35,627 bases of DNA. Source: a candidate division Hyd24-12 bacterium UBA5074 (lineage in GTDB: Bacteria > Fermentibacterota > Fermentibacteria > Fermentibacterales > Fermentibacteraceae). Made by a program: the position numbers and the translations under genes. Location of the stretch: contig DIAQ01000045.1 in assembly GCA_002414865.1 (NCBI GenBank), positions 1 to 35,627 on the forward strand, given 5' to 3'. The notes beneath the pieces are model-generated. The model was not told the origin of the DNA. It saw only the letters and a list, made by a program, of their open reading frames with translations, and made no database searches. Below, piece by piece: positions 1 to 8,282 of the stretch. Each line of letters starts with the position of its first letter. Position 1 is the first letter of the stretch.

Positions 1-813
1 ACGACGGGGCGCAGCGGCTCGGCCTTCCCCATCGGCGAGACGATGGGGAGCGAGACGATAGCCGATCTGGTGGAGAGGGCGAAGAGCGAGCCAGGCACCA
101 GGGCCATCGTGCTGAGGATCGATTCGGGGGGCGGCGACGCCCTCGCGAGCGAGGACATGCTCCACGCCCTGCAGCAGGCCGGTGAGGAGATGCCCGTGGT
201 GGTGTCCATGGGCGCGGTCGCCGGCTCCGGGGGCTACTACATCGCCTGCGCGGGAGACAGCATCTTCGCCGACAACATGACGATCACCGGGTCCATCGGG
301 GTGATCAGCGGCAAGCTCGTCTTCGCCGGCCTGATGGAGAGGCTCGGGATCGCTTCCGAGACCCTGACCGACTGGCCGTACGCAGGCATGTCGAGCATGC
401 TGTCGACCTACACGGACGAGCAGCGCGAGGCCATGGAGCGGATGATCGACGACTCCTACAGGCTCTTCGCCGGGCGCGTCGCAGAGGCTCGCGGGATGAC
501 CTTCGAGCAGGTCGATTCCATCGGGCGCGGGCGCGTCTGGGCCGGGGCCGACGCCGTGGCCAACGGGCTCGTGGACAGGATCGGCGGAATCGAGGACGCG
601 GTGCTGTGCGCGGCAGGGATGGCAGGGATGGAGGAGGGGCTGCCGGAGATCGAGGTCTATCCCTCACCGGGCTTCTTCGGGAGTCTGCCGTCGAGCCCGC
701 TCGGGATCCTCGGACTGACCGCGGGGGGGGAAGCGGGGTCGGTGCTCGACCTGGAAGCGCTCCGCCTCCTGCAGGGAAGACTGTATCTCATGCAGCCATC
801 CGCCGTGAGGTAG
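1..813 (+). CDS. sppA: Signal peptide peptidase SppA, 67K type (C-terminal part, 5' end outside window)
   Basis: Membrane-bound serine protease of the S49 family, which degrades leftover signal peptides. The frame is open from base 1, so the start lies upstream; 270 residues are visible. An IDSGGG motif (bases 118-135) precedes AGSGGYY, whose Ser codon (226-228) matches the nucleophile of the family. GSIGV follows, as is usual. The short Bacillus/archaeal type carries its catalytic Lys about 50 residues after the Ser, but here that stretch (TLTDWPYAG) has none. The end of the protein resembles the tail of E. coli SppA. This fits the long 67K type, whose Lys sits in the N-terminal half, outside this window (inference). 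The gene is convergent with the outer-membrane barrel gene at 893-1921. Confidence 0.9.
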   Translation, partial: TTGRSGSAFPIGETMGSETIADLVERAKSEPGTRAIVLRIDSGGGDALASEDMLHALQQAGEEMPVVVSMGAVAGSGGYYIACAGDSIFADNMTITGSIGVISGKLVFAGLMERLGIASETLTDWPYAGMSSMLSTYTDEQREAMERMIDDSYRLFAGRVAEARGMTFEQVDSIGRGRVWAGADAVANGLVDRIGGIEDAVLCAAGMAGMEEGLPEIEVYPSPGFFGSLPSSPLGILGLTAGGEAGSVLDLEALRLLQGRLYLMQPSAVR

Positions 814-863
814 GACTGGCGGTAAGTTCATTGCACAGCAGGTGATTACAGGTATTTCCCGAC

Positions 864-881
864 AAAACGGAGTCTGACCCC
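864..881. repeat. Solitary copy of a GGGGTCAGA-type repeat end
   Basis: The sequence AAAACGGAGTCTGACCCC lies 11 bases beyond the stop of the barrel gene. Its last 14 bases match the right terminal repeat of the element at 25056-25073 at 12 of 14 positions. No inverted partner is visible nearby, so it looks like a single or decayed half. GGGGTCAGA-type repeats recur near gene ends in many bacteria and are often linked to REP-associated (Y1) transposases; that link is recalled and not shown here. The rest of the 814-892 gap shows no clear terminator. Confidence 0.5.
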
Positions 882-892
882 GGCGGCTTGCG

Positions 893-1921
893 CTAGAAGG
901 ACTCCCCGAAGGACAGGTCCAGCTTCAGGCCTTCGGGCGAGATGAAGGTGCAGTCGATCCGCGTGAGCAGGGCGCCGATGCCCAGCCGGAGGCCGGCGCC
1001 TGCATCGCCCGAATACCTGTCCCAGCGGATCCCCCCGAAACCGTCCGCCACCTGGCCCGCGTCGGCGTACAGGACTGCGCCTATCGAGGCTCCTGGCCCG
1101 TCCGATCCCTCCTCCGGCTCGAATCGAGCTATCGTGTGCCTGAGCTCGGCATTCGCCACTGCGGTCCATTCGCCGTAGAAGCGGTTGTCGGCATAGCCCC
1201 TCAACAGCTCGTCGGGTCCCAGCGACGGGAGGAAGGGGAAGGGCGTCCCCGAGACCCCGCCGGAGTGGCCGAGAGCGTATCTGAGCGCGAGGATGCCGCC
1301 TGTCGGCAGGCCGGCGAAAACCGCCCTCTCCAGGCTCTCCGAGGTGTAGGACAGCCCGTCGCCCTTCTGCCAGTCGAAGGATGCCCTGGCATAGCCGGGC
1401 AGGAACGGGCACACGACTGTCAGCCGGGCGCGCGGCCCTGCCGTCCAGCACGAGGAGGCCCGGAGGGCAGGCAGGGTCTGCCAGAGGTCTCCCTGCTCGC
1501 GGTCGAAGACCGAGGAGTGCCTGGTCTCGACGCCCAGCTCCGCAGTGACTGCGGCGGACAGAGGCTGTCTGCGGCCCAGCAGCAGACGGTCGGCCTCCCT
1601 GTCGTACTCCAGGCTGGAATCGGGGTCGCCACCGTTGCCCCAGCCGTAGAAATCAGCTCCCAGCACCTGGTCGTGCGATGCCGAGACCATCCATGAGCCC
1701 GGCCCCGAAGGGATGCCCAGGGACAGCGCCTCGTACTGCCCGCCCCTGGTGGTCCCGTAGATCATGGCCGAGATCTCGGAGCTCTGGAAACCCTCCAGCA
1801 TGCCGTCACATCTCGCCCCGTAGAGAAAGCCGCTGGAGGAGGAGTAGCTGACCACGGGGAGCAGAGTGACCCCGGCCGCGCAGAACGCAACGCATACGAG
1901 GGGCGGTAACAGCAGGCGCAT
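893..1921 (-). CDS. Outer-membrane beta-barrel protein, Omp85/surface-antigen (D15) type, without POTRA domains
   Basis: A 342-residue protein, predicted to sit in the outer membrane. The ATG at 1921-1919 was chosen because GGAGGT (plus 1927-1932) lies 5 bases upstream; an in-frame ATG 24 bases earlier has no such site. The N-terminus (MRLLLPPLVCVAFCAAG) is a signal peptide. The central and C-terminal part carries the hallmark of the Bac_surface_Ag barrel: LGPDELLRGYADNRFYGEW, then NAELRHTIARF, then short amphipathic strands ending in an aromatic residue (SFGESF). There are no POTRA repeats, so it is much shorter than BamA or TamA. It could be a stand-alone barrel related to patatin-linked or TamA-like barrels; cargo or role is unknown. 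Family call good, function open. Confidence 0.7.
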   Translation of the reverse strand: MRLLLPPLVCVAFCAAGVTLLPVVSYSSSSGFLYGARCDGMLEGFQSSEISAMIYGTTRGGQYEALSLGIPSGPGSWMVSASHDQVLGADFYGWGNGGDPDSSLEYDREADRLLLGRRQPLSAAVTAELGVETRHSSVFDREQGDLWQTLPALRASSCWTAGPRARLTVVCPFLPGYARASFDWQKGDGLSYTSESLERAVFAGLPTGGILALRYALGHSGGVSGTPFPFLPSLGPDELLRGYADNRFYGEWTAVANAELRHTIARFEPEEGSDGPGASIGAVLYADAGQVADGFGGIRWDRYSGDAGAGLRLGIGALLTRIDCTFISPEGLKLDLSFGESF

Positions 1922-1943
1922 TGGTGACCTCCGCATTTTTGCC

Positions 1944-1953
1944 AATATATAGT
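1944..1953. promoter_or_regulatory. AT-rich TATATA core in the divergent intergenic region
   Basis: Between the divergent barrel gene (minus) and the glycan operon (plus), the only AT-rich stretch in a GC-rich gap is AATATATAGT. On the minus strand it reads TATATATT and could be a -10 box, placing a start about 15 bases before the barrel gene's initiation codon. On the plus strand TATAGT could serve the operon with a leader of about 75 bases. No good -35 hexamer is seen on either strand, so this is a weak call. Confidence 0.3.
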
Positions 1954-2038
1954 CGTGCCGAGCCGGCTGTCGTGGCGCTCCGCGATGCGATCCGCCGCGC
2001 CCGCGGCCATCAGGGGGGGCTTTTCGGGAGATGGAGCC

Positions 2039-2740
2039 ATGCGACCATTAGCCGTCGTGCCGACCTACAACGAGATCGGGAACATCTCCCGGATGATACC
2101 CGCCCTGCTCGAGCTCCCCGGCGGACTCGAAGTCCTCGTGGTCGACGACAACAGCCCCGACGGAACGGGGAGGGCGGTCGAAGGCTTCGCGGGCACCGGC
2201 AGGGTGCATCTGCTCTCGAGGCCCGGCAAGGCCGGACTCGGCCAGGCGTATGTCGCCGGGTTCAGGCGGGCCCTCGCCGAAGGATACGATCCCATCATCC
2301 AGCTCGACGCCGATTTCTCGCACGACCCCGCCAGGATCCCGGAGATGATGGCTGCCCTGGAGAACGCCGACTTCGTCCTCGGCTCCAGGTACTGCTCGGG
2401 CGTCAACGTGGTCAACTGGCCGCTCTCCAGGCTGCTGCTGTCCTATTTCGCCAACCACTACACGCGCCTGGTGACGGGGATGCCCGTGAGCGACGCCACG
2501 GGGGGCTTCAAGGCGTTCAGGCGCGAGGCGCTCGCAAAGCTCGATCTGGACGGCATCAAGTCTGATGGGTACTCTTTCCAGATAGAAGTCACCTACAAGC
2601 TGCTCAAGGCTGGCTGCAGGCTGGCCGAGATACCCATCATCTTCGTGGACAGGGACGCGGGAACTTCGAAGATGACCAGGAGCATCGTCTGGGAAGCCGT
2701 CTGGATGGTGTGGCACCTGAGGTTCCCCTGGCTGTTCTGA
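2039..2740 (+). CDS. Polyprenol-phosphate mannosyl/glucosyltransferase, DPM1-like GT2
   Basis: A 233-residue GT-A fold enzyme that would move a sugar from a nucleotide donor to polyprenyl phosphate at the cytoplasmic face. Motifs in order: VVPTYNE (6-12), VVDDNSPDGTG (38-48), LDADFSHDP (the metal-binding DxD-like region), LGSRY, NWPLSR, DATGGFKAFRR, SDGYSFQIE and DRDAGTSKM, all typical of dolichol-phosphate mannose synthases. Its length matches the soluble, single-domain class. The ATG at 2039 was chosen because GGGAG (2026-2030) sits 8 bases upstream and the motif-bearing part starts there; the longer frame from 1955 adds 28 unrelated residues. It is the first gene of the long operon and is followed after 7 bases by propeller protein 1. 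Sugar specificity cannot be read from the sequence. Confidence 0.88.
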   Translation: MRPLAVVPTYNEIGNISRMIPALLELPGGLEVLVVDDNSPDGTGRAVEGFAGTGRVHLLSRPGKAGLGQAYVAGFRRALAEGYDPIIQLDADFSHDPARIPEMMAALENADFVLGSRYCSGVNVVNWPLSRLLLSYFANHYTRLVTGMPVSDATGGFKAFRREALAKLDLDGIKSDGYSFQIEVTYKLLKAGCRLAEIPIIFVDRDAGTSKMTRSIVWEAVWMVWHLRFPWLF

Positions 2741-2747
2741 GGAAGCC

Positions 2748-4988
2748 ATGCACCTGATCCTGCTTCTTCTCAGCCTGGCCTCCCAGGTAGACGACTGGGG
2801 GCTGGGGACATCCCGCACCTATGTGCGCTCCATGATAGAGGAGCCCGGCGGGGGGTTCATCTGCGCAACATCCGGCGGCCTGCTCGACTTCGGGGACTAC
2901 TTCTTCAGCTCCGCTGCCGGATATCCGGAGCTACCGCATTTCGACATCCGCGATCTCGCATATGACGAATCGGGCCATCTCTGGGCTGCGACCGCAAGGG
3001 GGGTCGCCAGGGAAGAAGACTACGAGGACTGGACGGCCTTCTCCACCTTCGACGGCCTGCCCGGAGACCTCGTGTACGACATCGAGGAAGCCGGTTCCGA
3101 GATCTGGGCCGGGTGCGACGGCGGGCTCGCCATCTTCACGGGACAGGAGTTCCTGACCCTCGACGGATCGACCACGGGAGGCGGTTTCACAGCCTCCGAA
3201 GTCACCGGGATCGAGGAGTTCGCCGACTCCCTCTGGCTCGTGACGGACCAGGGGGTCTACTCGCTCGACCTGGCTCTCAGCCCCTTCGCCGCTGCGAGCT
3301 GGCATCTCTGGGAGGCCGAGACCGCGGGACTGGACATGACCGGGCTGTGCGCGGGATCGGACAGCCTGTTCGGATACGGACAGGACGGGGTTCTCCGCCG
3401 GGATCCCGGCAGGTGGACCGTCCTCCTCGACTATTCCGCCTCGTCCGACAGCGCGGTGTCCGGCCTCGCGGAGACGCCCGATGGACTGGTCGCGACATGT
3501 CGCGGCATCAGGAGGAGGATCGAAGGCACGACCTGGGAAACCCTCGGCACAGGCTTCCCCGGCGCCACCTATGCCACCGCCGTCATCTGCGACCGGTACG
3601 GCGAGGTCTGGTGCGCCGCCGGGAACCAGGAGGCCGCCCTCACCGACTTCGGCCGCGGTCTCCACCATCTCGATGGCGATGCCTGGGAGCTCGTGGAGAT
3701 ACCCGGGATGCCGGGCAGCAGCAGCTACCAGCTCATCATGCATGACGGCGTGTTCTTCTCGGGGAGCCATAACCGCGGCCTCATGGCGGAGTACCCGCCG
3801 TCGAGCGTATGGGACGACTTCGACCAGGCCGACGGCATGCCGAACAGCCTCCGGGCGTACACGGTCCAGCCCGCGTACGGCGGCGGCGTCTGGTCCGGCG
3901 CCTTCCACTACGGCCTGACATGGATCGGAGGAGCGGAGACGCTGGACACGGCCGACGACACCCTCGTCACATTCGTGTCCGAAAGCATCTCCACCCTGCC
4001 TCCCGCCGCGGTCCAGGTCGTCGCGCCCCTGCTCAACAACCAGGTGGCCTGCCTGACCGGTGGCGGAGACTGCCTCTGGATAGGCCAGGAGGCCTTCTGG
4101 GAGACGCCGGACGAGCCCAGCGGAGTGGTCGCCGCCGTCGGCAGCCCCGGAGAGGGCACCCTCCAGTGGACCTCGTTCACCGACGCCTCGGGACTGGCCG
4201 GCCGCACGATCCGCAACCTGGCGCTCGATGCGTCAGGTCGGCTCTGGATCGCCTTCGCGGGTGACGGCGGCTGCCAGATCCTCGACTTCGGGGGCACGCC
4301 GCTCGATCCCTCCGACGACGCCTGGCTGCCGGGCGGGGGATACGGCTACACCACGGGATCCGGCCTGCCCTCGAACCAGGTGTTCTGCTTCGCGCCCGGA
4401 CCCTCGGGCTCCATGGCGGTGGGCACAGGCGGCGGGCTCTGCATCTGGACACAGGCGGGCGGCTTCTCGACCGTGCAGGGCGTGCCGGGAACGGTCAAGG
4501 CTGCCGTCTGGGACGAGGAGGGCAGGCTGTGGTGCATGTGCACCTCCTGCATCGCCTGCGTGGACGGAGCCGCGATCTCGCTCTTCGACGACGACAACTC
4601 GCCCTTCATCCCCTCGTCGCGCGTGGAGACCGAGTATGCCTGCCTCGACGGAGATGATGTCCTGTTCTCATCCACGAACGGCATCTGGTGCCTGCACGTG
4701 GGTTCGGGTACGGAAGGCGGGGAGGGCGTCTCGTTCTACCCCCAGCCCTTCCTGCCCGGCACCGACGAAGGGGTGCTCCACATCGCCGGCGTGCCCGAAG
4801 GACCTCTGGAAGTGGACATCTTCGAGCTCGACGGGCGGCCCGTGACGAGCATCGACGTCGATTCGGCAGATTTCTGGCAGTGGGACGGCATGACTCGCTC
4901 GGGCGAGTATGTCTCCAGCGGCATCTATATGGCCCTGGTGCGCTCCGGCGAATTCCGGGCGCGGGGCAGGATCGCAGTGGTGAGATGA
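2748..4988 (+). CDS. Secreted beta-propeller protein with FlgD-Ig-like C-terminal sorting domain (propeller protein 1)
   Basis: A 746-residue protein. A short signal peptide (MHLILLLLSLASQ) is followed by repeated two-component-regulator-propeller blades of the form GLP-x-V-x(5-10)-G-x-W-x-G-x-x-GL, for example DGLPGDLVYDIEE (around 100), ASGLAGRTIRNLALD (around 480) and GSGLPSNQVF (around 538). There is no histidine kinase or other signalling module after the propeller. Residues 663-746 form a FlgD-Ig/type-9-like tail: FYPQPFLPG, then VDIFELDGRPV, WQWDG, SSGIYMALV and a terminal GRIAVVR. It starts with an SD-like GAGGAAG, and its stop overlaps the acyltransferase start (ATGA). It is paralogous to 12426-14597. 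The role in the glycan operon is unknown; an exported surface protein is inferred. Confidence 0.8.
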   Translation: MHLILLLLSLASQVDDWGLGTSRTYVRSMIEEPGGGFICATSGGLLDFGDYFFSSAAGYPELPHFDIRDLAYDESGHLWAATARGVAREEDYEDWTAFSTFDGLPGDLVYDIEEAGSEIWAGCDGGLAIFTGQEFLTLDGSTTGGGFTASEVTGIEEFADSLWLVTDQGVYSLDLALSPFAAASWHLWEAETAGLDMTGLCAGSDSLFGYGQDGVLRRDPGRWTVLLDYSASSDSAVSGLAETPDGLVATCRGIRRRIEGTTWETLGTGFPGATYATAVICDRYGEVWCAAGNQEAALTDFGRGLHHLDGDAWELVEIPGMPGSSSYQLIMHDGVFFSGSHNRGLMAEYPPSSVWDDFDQADGMPNSLRAYTVQPAYGGGVWSGAFHYGLTWIGGAETLDTADDTLVTFVSESISTLPPAAVQVVAPLLNNQVACLTGGGDCLWIGQEAFWETPDEPSGVVAAVGSPGEGTLQWTSFTDASGLAGRTIRNLALDASGRLWIAFAGDGGCQILDFGGTPLDPSDDAWLPGGGYGYTTGSGLPSNQVFCFAPGPSGSMAVGTGGGLCIWTQAGGFSTVQGVPGTVKAAVWDEEGRLWCMCTSCIACVDGAAISLFDDDNSPFIPSSRVETEYACLDGDDVLFSSTNGIWCLHVGSGTEGGEGVSFYPQPFLPGTDEGVLHIAGVPEGPLEVDIFELDGRPVTSIDVDSADFWQWDGMTRSGEYVSSGIYMALVRSGEFRARGRIAVVR

Positions 4989-5959
4989 CGAGACTCAGAC
5001 CGGCCCTCGAGAGCGACGAGAAGGGCTGGAGCGACTTCGTGGCCAGATCGTGCAACGGGACCGTCTTCCATCTCCCGGACTTCTTCAGATACCATCCCGC
5101 CGGCAGGTTCGACAACCACCACCTCCTGTTCGAATCCGACGACGGAATCGAGGCGCTGATCCCGGGGGCGCTCTCGCTGCGGGACGGCAGCACGTGGTTC
5201 AGGTCCTATCCCGGCGCTTCGTGGGGCGGTCCGGTGATACAGGACTCGACGGGCCTCGCCGACATCGAGGGCTACACGGACATGCTCCTCGAGTACTGCC
5301 GCGGGAAGGGCTGGGGGGGCATCGAGATCACGCTCCCTCCCCAGGCCTACTTCAGGAGGCCCCACAACTACATCGACTTCGCCCTCCTGCAGCGCGGGTT
5401 CGCGTATCGGAAGCGCGAGCTGACCGCGGTCATCGACCTCTCGAGGATGGGCGAGGAGATAGACCTCGCCTTCAGGGACTCGGCGCGCCGCGGCGTCACC
5501 AAGGCGCGCCGCGAGGGGGTCGCCGTGGTCGAGGACCCCGACTTCTCGAAGTTCTATCCTGTCCTCGAGACCAACCTGCAGGACAGGCACGGCGTGAGAC
5601 CGACCCACACGCTGGAGGAGCTCGAGAGGGTCCGCTCGCTCCTCGGGCCGGACCGCATCAGGCAGTTCGTCGCCGTGAGGGACGGCGCGGTGCTCGCGGG
5701 GATGGTCATGTTCAACTGCAACCCGAGGGTCACGCTCGCCTTCTACATATCGCACGACGCCCGGCACCAGCAGTCACGGCCCGTGAACCTCGTCTACAGG
5801 GAAGTCATCCGATGGGCCCGTGAAAACGGCTTCCGATACCTCGACCTCGGGACCTTCACGCTGAACATGGAAGTCAACTACGGCCTCTGCCGGTTCAAGG
5901 AATCCTTCAGCGCCAGAGGCCAGTTCCGGGACACCTTCACTCTGGAGCTCCAGGGCTGA
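4985..5959 (+). CDS. FemAB-like/GNAT-fold acyltransferase (Acetyltransf_6 type)
   Basis: A 324-residue cytoplasmic protein. The N-terminal half has the FemAB-like HLPDFFRYHP and SWGGPVI stretches. The middle has the family signature FRDSARRGVTKARREG (about residue 160), and the C-terminal GNAT-like half has RYLDLGTFTLNMEVNYG followed by CRFKESF. Related proteins transfer amino acids to peptidoglycan bridges, or modify sugars in exopolysaccharide operons as in the FemAB-related protein of PEP-CTERM/EPS clusters. Here the setting favours acylation or aminoacylation of a glycan or lipid II; the substrate is unknown. The ATG at 4985 gives a 4-base ATGA overlap with the preceding gene. The open frame runs back to 4688 but only as a shadow of that gene. 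Confidence 0.75.
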   Translation: MTRLRPALESDEKGWSDFVARSCNGTVFHLPDFFRYHPAGRFDNHHLLFESDDGIEALIPGALSLRDGSTWFRSYPGASWGGPVIQDSTGLADIEGYTDMLLEYCRGKGWGGIEITLPPQAYFRRPHNYIDFALLQRGFAYRKRELTAVIDLSRMGEEIDLAFRDSARRGVTKARREGVAVVEDPDFSKFYPVLETNLQDRHGVRPTHTLEELERVRSLLGPDRIRQFVAVRDGAVLAGMVMFNCNPRVTLAFYISHDARHQQSRPVNLVYREVIRWARENGFRYLDLGTFTLNMEVNYGLCRFKESFSARGQFRDTFTLELQG

Positions 5960-7212
5960 GAACCTGCTGCGCCGGCTCCTGGCGGACAGCTGCCGCGTGG
6001 GGGGGCCTGCTCCTCCTCCTGTTCGGAGGGCACCTCTACACGACGGATGTCGCTGCGCAGCTGGAGGTGGCCGGCTCCTTCCTGGGACAGAGGCCTTTCC
6101 TCACGGCCTCACACGGCTGGGCGGCCCCAGGCAGGGACGGTCTCAGGTTCGTCCCTCACGGCGTCGGATACCCGATCGCCCTGGTCCCGGCGGCGGGCAT
6201 CGAGTCGGTCGCGGGCGGCGAGGCGGGCAAGGTCGCGGCAGCCGCCGAATGCGCCATCTTCAGCGTCCTCCTGATGGCCTGCTGGCACAGGCTCGTCTCG
6301 AAGGCAACGGGATCGGAGCCGTCCCCGGGCGCGATGATCTGCCTGGGGCTCTGCTCGATGGCCCTCGTCTACGGCAGGATGCCCTACGATGTGACGCTCT
6401 CGGCATTCCTCGGGACGCTCTCCGTGCTCCTCGCGACCGAAGGGCGGGACGGAGCCGCCGGCTTCGCCGCCGGCGCGGGCCTCCTCGTGAGACTCGATTC
6501 GATCGTCTTCCTTCCCTCCCTCCTGACCGACAGGAGGAGGGCTCTCGGACTGCTGCCCGGATTAGCGGCCGCGGTGGCCGTCATCGCCGCGGCGAACTGG
6601 TACCGCTTCGGCAGCCCGCTTGCCGACGGTCATGCCGGCGACCCGGCCATGGCGTTGACGCCCGGCTTCGCGGGCCTCGCCGGCCTCCTCGCGAGCCCGG
6701 GGAAGGGACTCCTCCTCTATGCGCCTGCGGCCTTCGCGGCAGCCGCTCTGAGCAGAAGGCCCAGGTTCTGGCTGCCCGCGGCGCTGAGCCTGCTGCTGCA
6801 CTCGCAGCTGCAGGACTGGACGGGCGGCACCGGCTGGGGTCCGCGGTTCCTCTTCCCTCAGCTTCCCCTGCTCCTCGTGCCGCTGGCCGCGCCCGGGCGC
6901 AGGCGTCTGCTGATGCTCCTGACCGTTCCTGCGGCCCTCGCATCGCTGTCGGCGTGCTGGAGCGACCCGGCGGCGGTCGAGCAGTCGCTGGGCGCGGACG
7001 AGTTCTCCAGCCCTTCGAGGCAGGAGGTCGTCTGGGAGCCTTCCCGCTCGCCGCTGGTCAACTGCGTCGAGAGGCTGGGTTCCGGGACGCCGGACCTCCT
7101 CTGGGCAAGGGCCCTGGGCAGATCGCCCGTGGCGGGGGGCGCGCTGGGTTCGATCCAGACAGGAGGCGCGGCAGCCCTGCTGTACCTCGCTGCGAGGAGG
7201 CGCAGGACATGA
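5956..7212 (+). CDS. Polytopic membrane protein, GT-C-like glycosyltransferase; probable CTG start
   Basis: About 418 residues with many hydrophobic segments. The typical GT-C layout is a first helix (GGLLLLLFGG), a periplasmic loop with YTTDVAAQLEVAGSF, then GRMPYDVTLSAFLG, LLVRLDSIVFLPSLL, and near residue 300 the loop GGTGWGPRFLFPQLPLLL seen in ArnT/PMT-like proteins. Such enzymes move sugars from polyprenyl-phosphate carriers outside the membrane, which fits the DPM1-like enzyme at 2039. The first ATG in frame (6067) would remove the first helix and part of the conserved loop. Upstream the frame holds no ATG, GTG or TTG, but a CTG at 5956 has GGAG (5944-5947) 8 bases before it and overlaps the previous stop as CTGA, matching the ATGA/GTGA joints of its neighbours. 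The start is therefore inferred; the product class is moderately sure. Confidence 0.65.
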   Translation: MRTCCAGSWRTAAAWGGLLLLLFGGHLYTTDVAAQLEVAGSFLGQRPFLTASHGWAAPGRDGLRFVPHGVGYPIALVPAAGIESVAGGEAGKVAAAAECAIFSVLLMACWHRLVSKATGSEPSPGAMICLGLCSMALVYGRMPYDVTLSAFLGTLSVLLATEGRDGAAGFAAGAGLLVRLDSIVFLPSLLTDRRRALGLLPGLAAAVAVIAAANWYRFGSPLADGHAGDPAMALTPGFAGLAGLLASPGKGLLLYAPAAFAAAALSRRPRFWLPAALSLLLHSQLQDWTGGTGWGPRFLFPQLPLLLVPLAAPGRRRLLMLLTVPAALASLSACWSDPAAVEQSLGADEFSSPSRQEVVWEPSRSPLVNCVERLGSGTPDLLWARALGRSPVAGGALGSIQTGGAAALLYLAARRRRT

Positions 7213-8282
7213 AGGTGCTGCACGTCTCTCCTCAGAACTACACTGGTGTCCTCCAGCTCTACGTGAGGGGGCACAGGGCCCTGGGCGCCGAGAGCCGGCT
7301 GGTGACCTTCTACCGCGCGAAGAACCGGTACGAGGAGGACATCTGCCTGGATCTGCCCTTCGTCGGTCCGATGGAGTGGCTCTGGAAGGTCAAGAGGTTG
7401 GTGCGGGCGGGAAGCCTGAGGGTGCCGTTCACAGGCACGACCGAGAGGATATGGTGGTCGCCGGGGAGGATCGAGAAGCTCCTGCTCGCTCTCAGGGACC
7501 TCGCCTGGGCCCCCCTCCTGAAGAGGGCGGACGCCAGGTTCGGCCTCGAAGACTTCGACATCTACCACCTGGAGGGCGGGATGAGCTTCTTCCGCGACGG
7601 CCGGGACGTCGGGAGGCTCAAGGCCGCGGGCAGACACATAGTATCCAACTATCACGGCCTGGATCTCAGGATGAGGGGGGCCATCAAGCCGGTCTGGGAG
7701 GTGACCGATGTCCACATCACGTGCGAGTTCGACCTCTTCAGGCGCTTCCCCGAGATCGAGTACATGTTCCTGCCCTTCGATCCCGGGGCCATGCCCCCGG
7801 CCCGGCCCCTTCCTGGGCCGGTGAGGATCTGCCATGCGCCGAGGATCCGCACGGTGAAGGGCACCGACCGCATAATCCGGGCGGTGGAGGAGCTCCGAAG
7901 CGAGATCCCGGTGGAGCTCGTGCTCATCGAGGGGATGTCGCACTCGGAGGCGCTGGCGGCCAAGGCGGGATGCTCGATCGCCATAGACCAGATCGCCGAC
8001 GGCGACATGGGCTACGGGGTGAATTCCCTGGAGACGCTCTCGATGGGCATGGCCACGGTGACCAATCTCTCGGACGAGTACGCCGCCTTCATCCCTGATC
8101 ACCCCTTCGTCCTGGCGACCCCCGATACGCTGCGCAGGGTCCTGAGGGAGCTGGTCCTCGACGCCGACCTGCGGGCTCGGCACGCGGCGGCCGGCCCGCC
8201 CTGGATCGAGGCCCGTCACTCATGGCTCAAGGTGGCGAGGGACATGCACGCGATGTACGCGCGGATGGGATGGACGACTTGA
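7209..8282 (+). CDS. Glycosyltransferase, GT4-like (group 1)
   Basis: A 357-residue putative GT-B enzyme. The N-terminal half opens with MKVLHVSPQNYTG and contains IVSNYHGLDLRMRG. The C-terminal half has RICHAPRIRTVKGTDRIIRA (donor-side start), then AIDQIADGDMGYGVNSLE with the E of the usual ExxxxxE region (NSLETLSMGMATV). It resembles GT4 enzymes of capsule and O-antigen clusters, but the N-terminal domain is divergent. It starts at an ATG overlapping the previous stop (ATGA at 7209-7212), and its last 13 bases overlap the flippase gene. Acceptor and donor sugars are unknown. Confidence 0.78.
   Translation: MKVLHVSPQNYTGVLQLYVRGHRALGAESRLVTFYRAKNRYEEDICLDLPFVGPMEWLWKVKRLVRAGSLRVPFTGTTERIWWSPGRIEKLLLALRDLAWAPLLKRADARFGLEDFDIYHLEGGMSFFRDGRDVGRLKAAGRHIVSNYHGLDLRMRGAIKPVWEVTDVHITCEFDLFRRFPEIEYMFLPFDPGAMPPARPLPGPVRICHAPRIRTVKGTDRIIRAVEELRSEIPVELVLIEGMSHSEALAAKAGCSIAIDQIADGDMGYGVNSLETLSMGMATVTNLSDEYAAFIPDHPFVLATPDTLRRVLRELVLDADLRARHAAAGPPWIEARHSWLKVARDMHAMYARMGWTT

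Noticed and set aside
2748..4988. Propeller protein as a two-component sensor
   Set aside because: The blades match the regulator-propeller repeat, but there is no transmembrane helix, histidine kinase or response-regulator part; it ends in a sorting-type domain.
6858..8219. A 453-residue minus-strand frame opposite the GT4 gene
   Set aside because: It crosses two coupled plus-strand genes, shows no domain and has no ribosome site.
5997..8282. A single 761-residue plus-strand frame covering the GT-C-like and GT4 region
   Set aside because: Its first 400 residues are Arg/Pro-rich, without motifs, and are an out-of-frame reading of the membrane protein gene; only the part from 7209 is a real gene.
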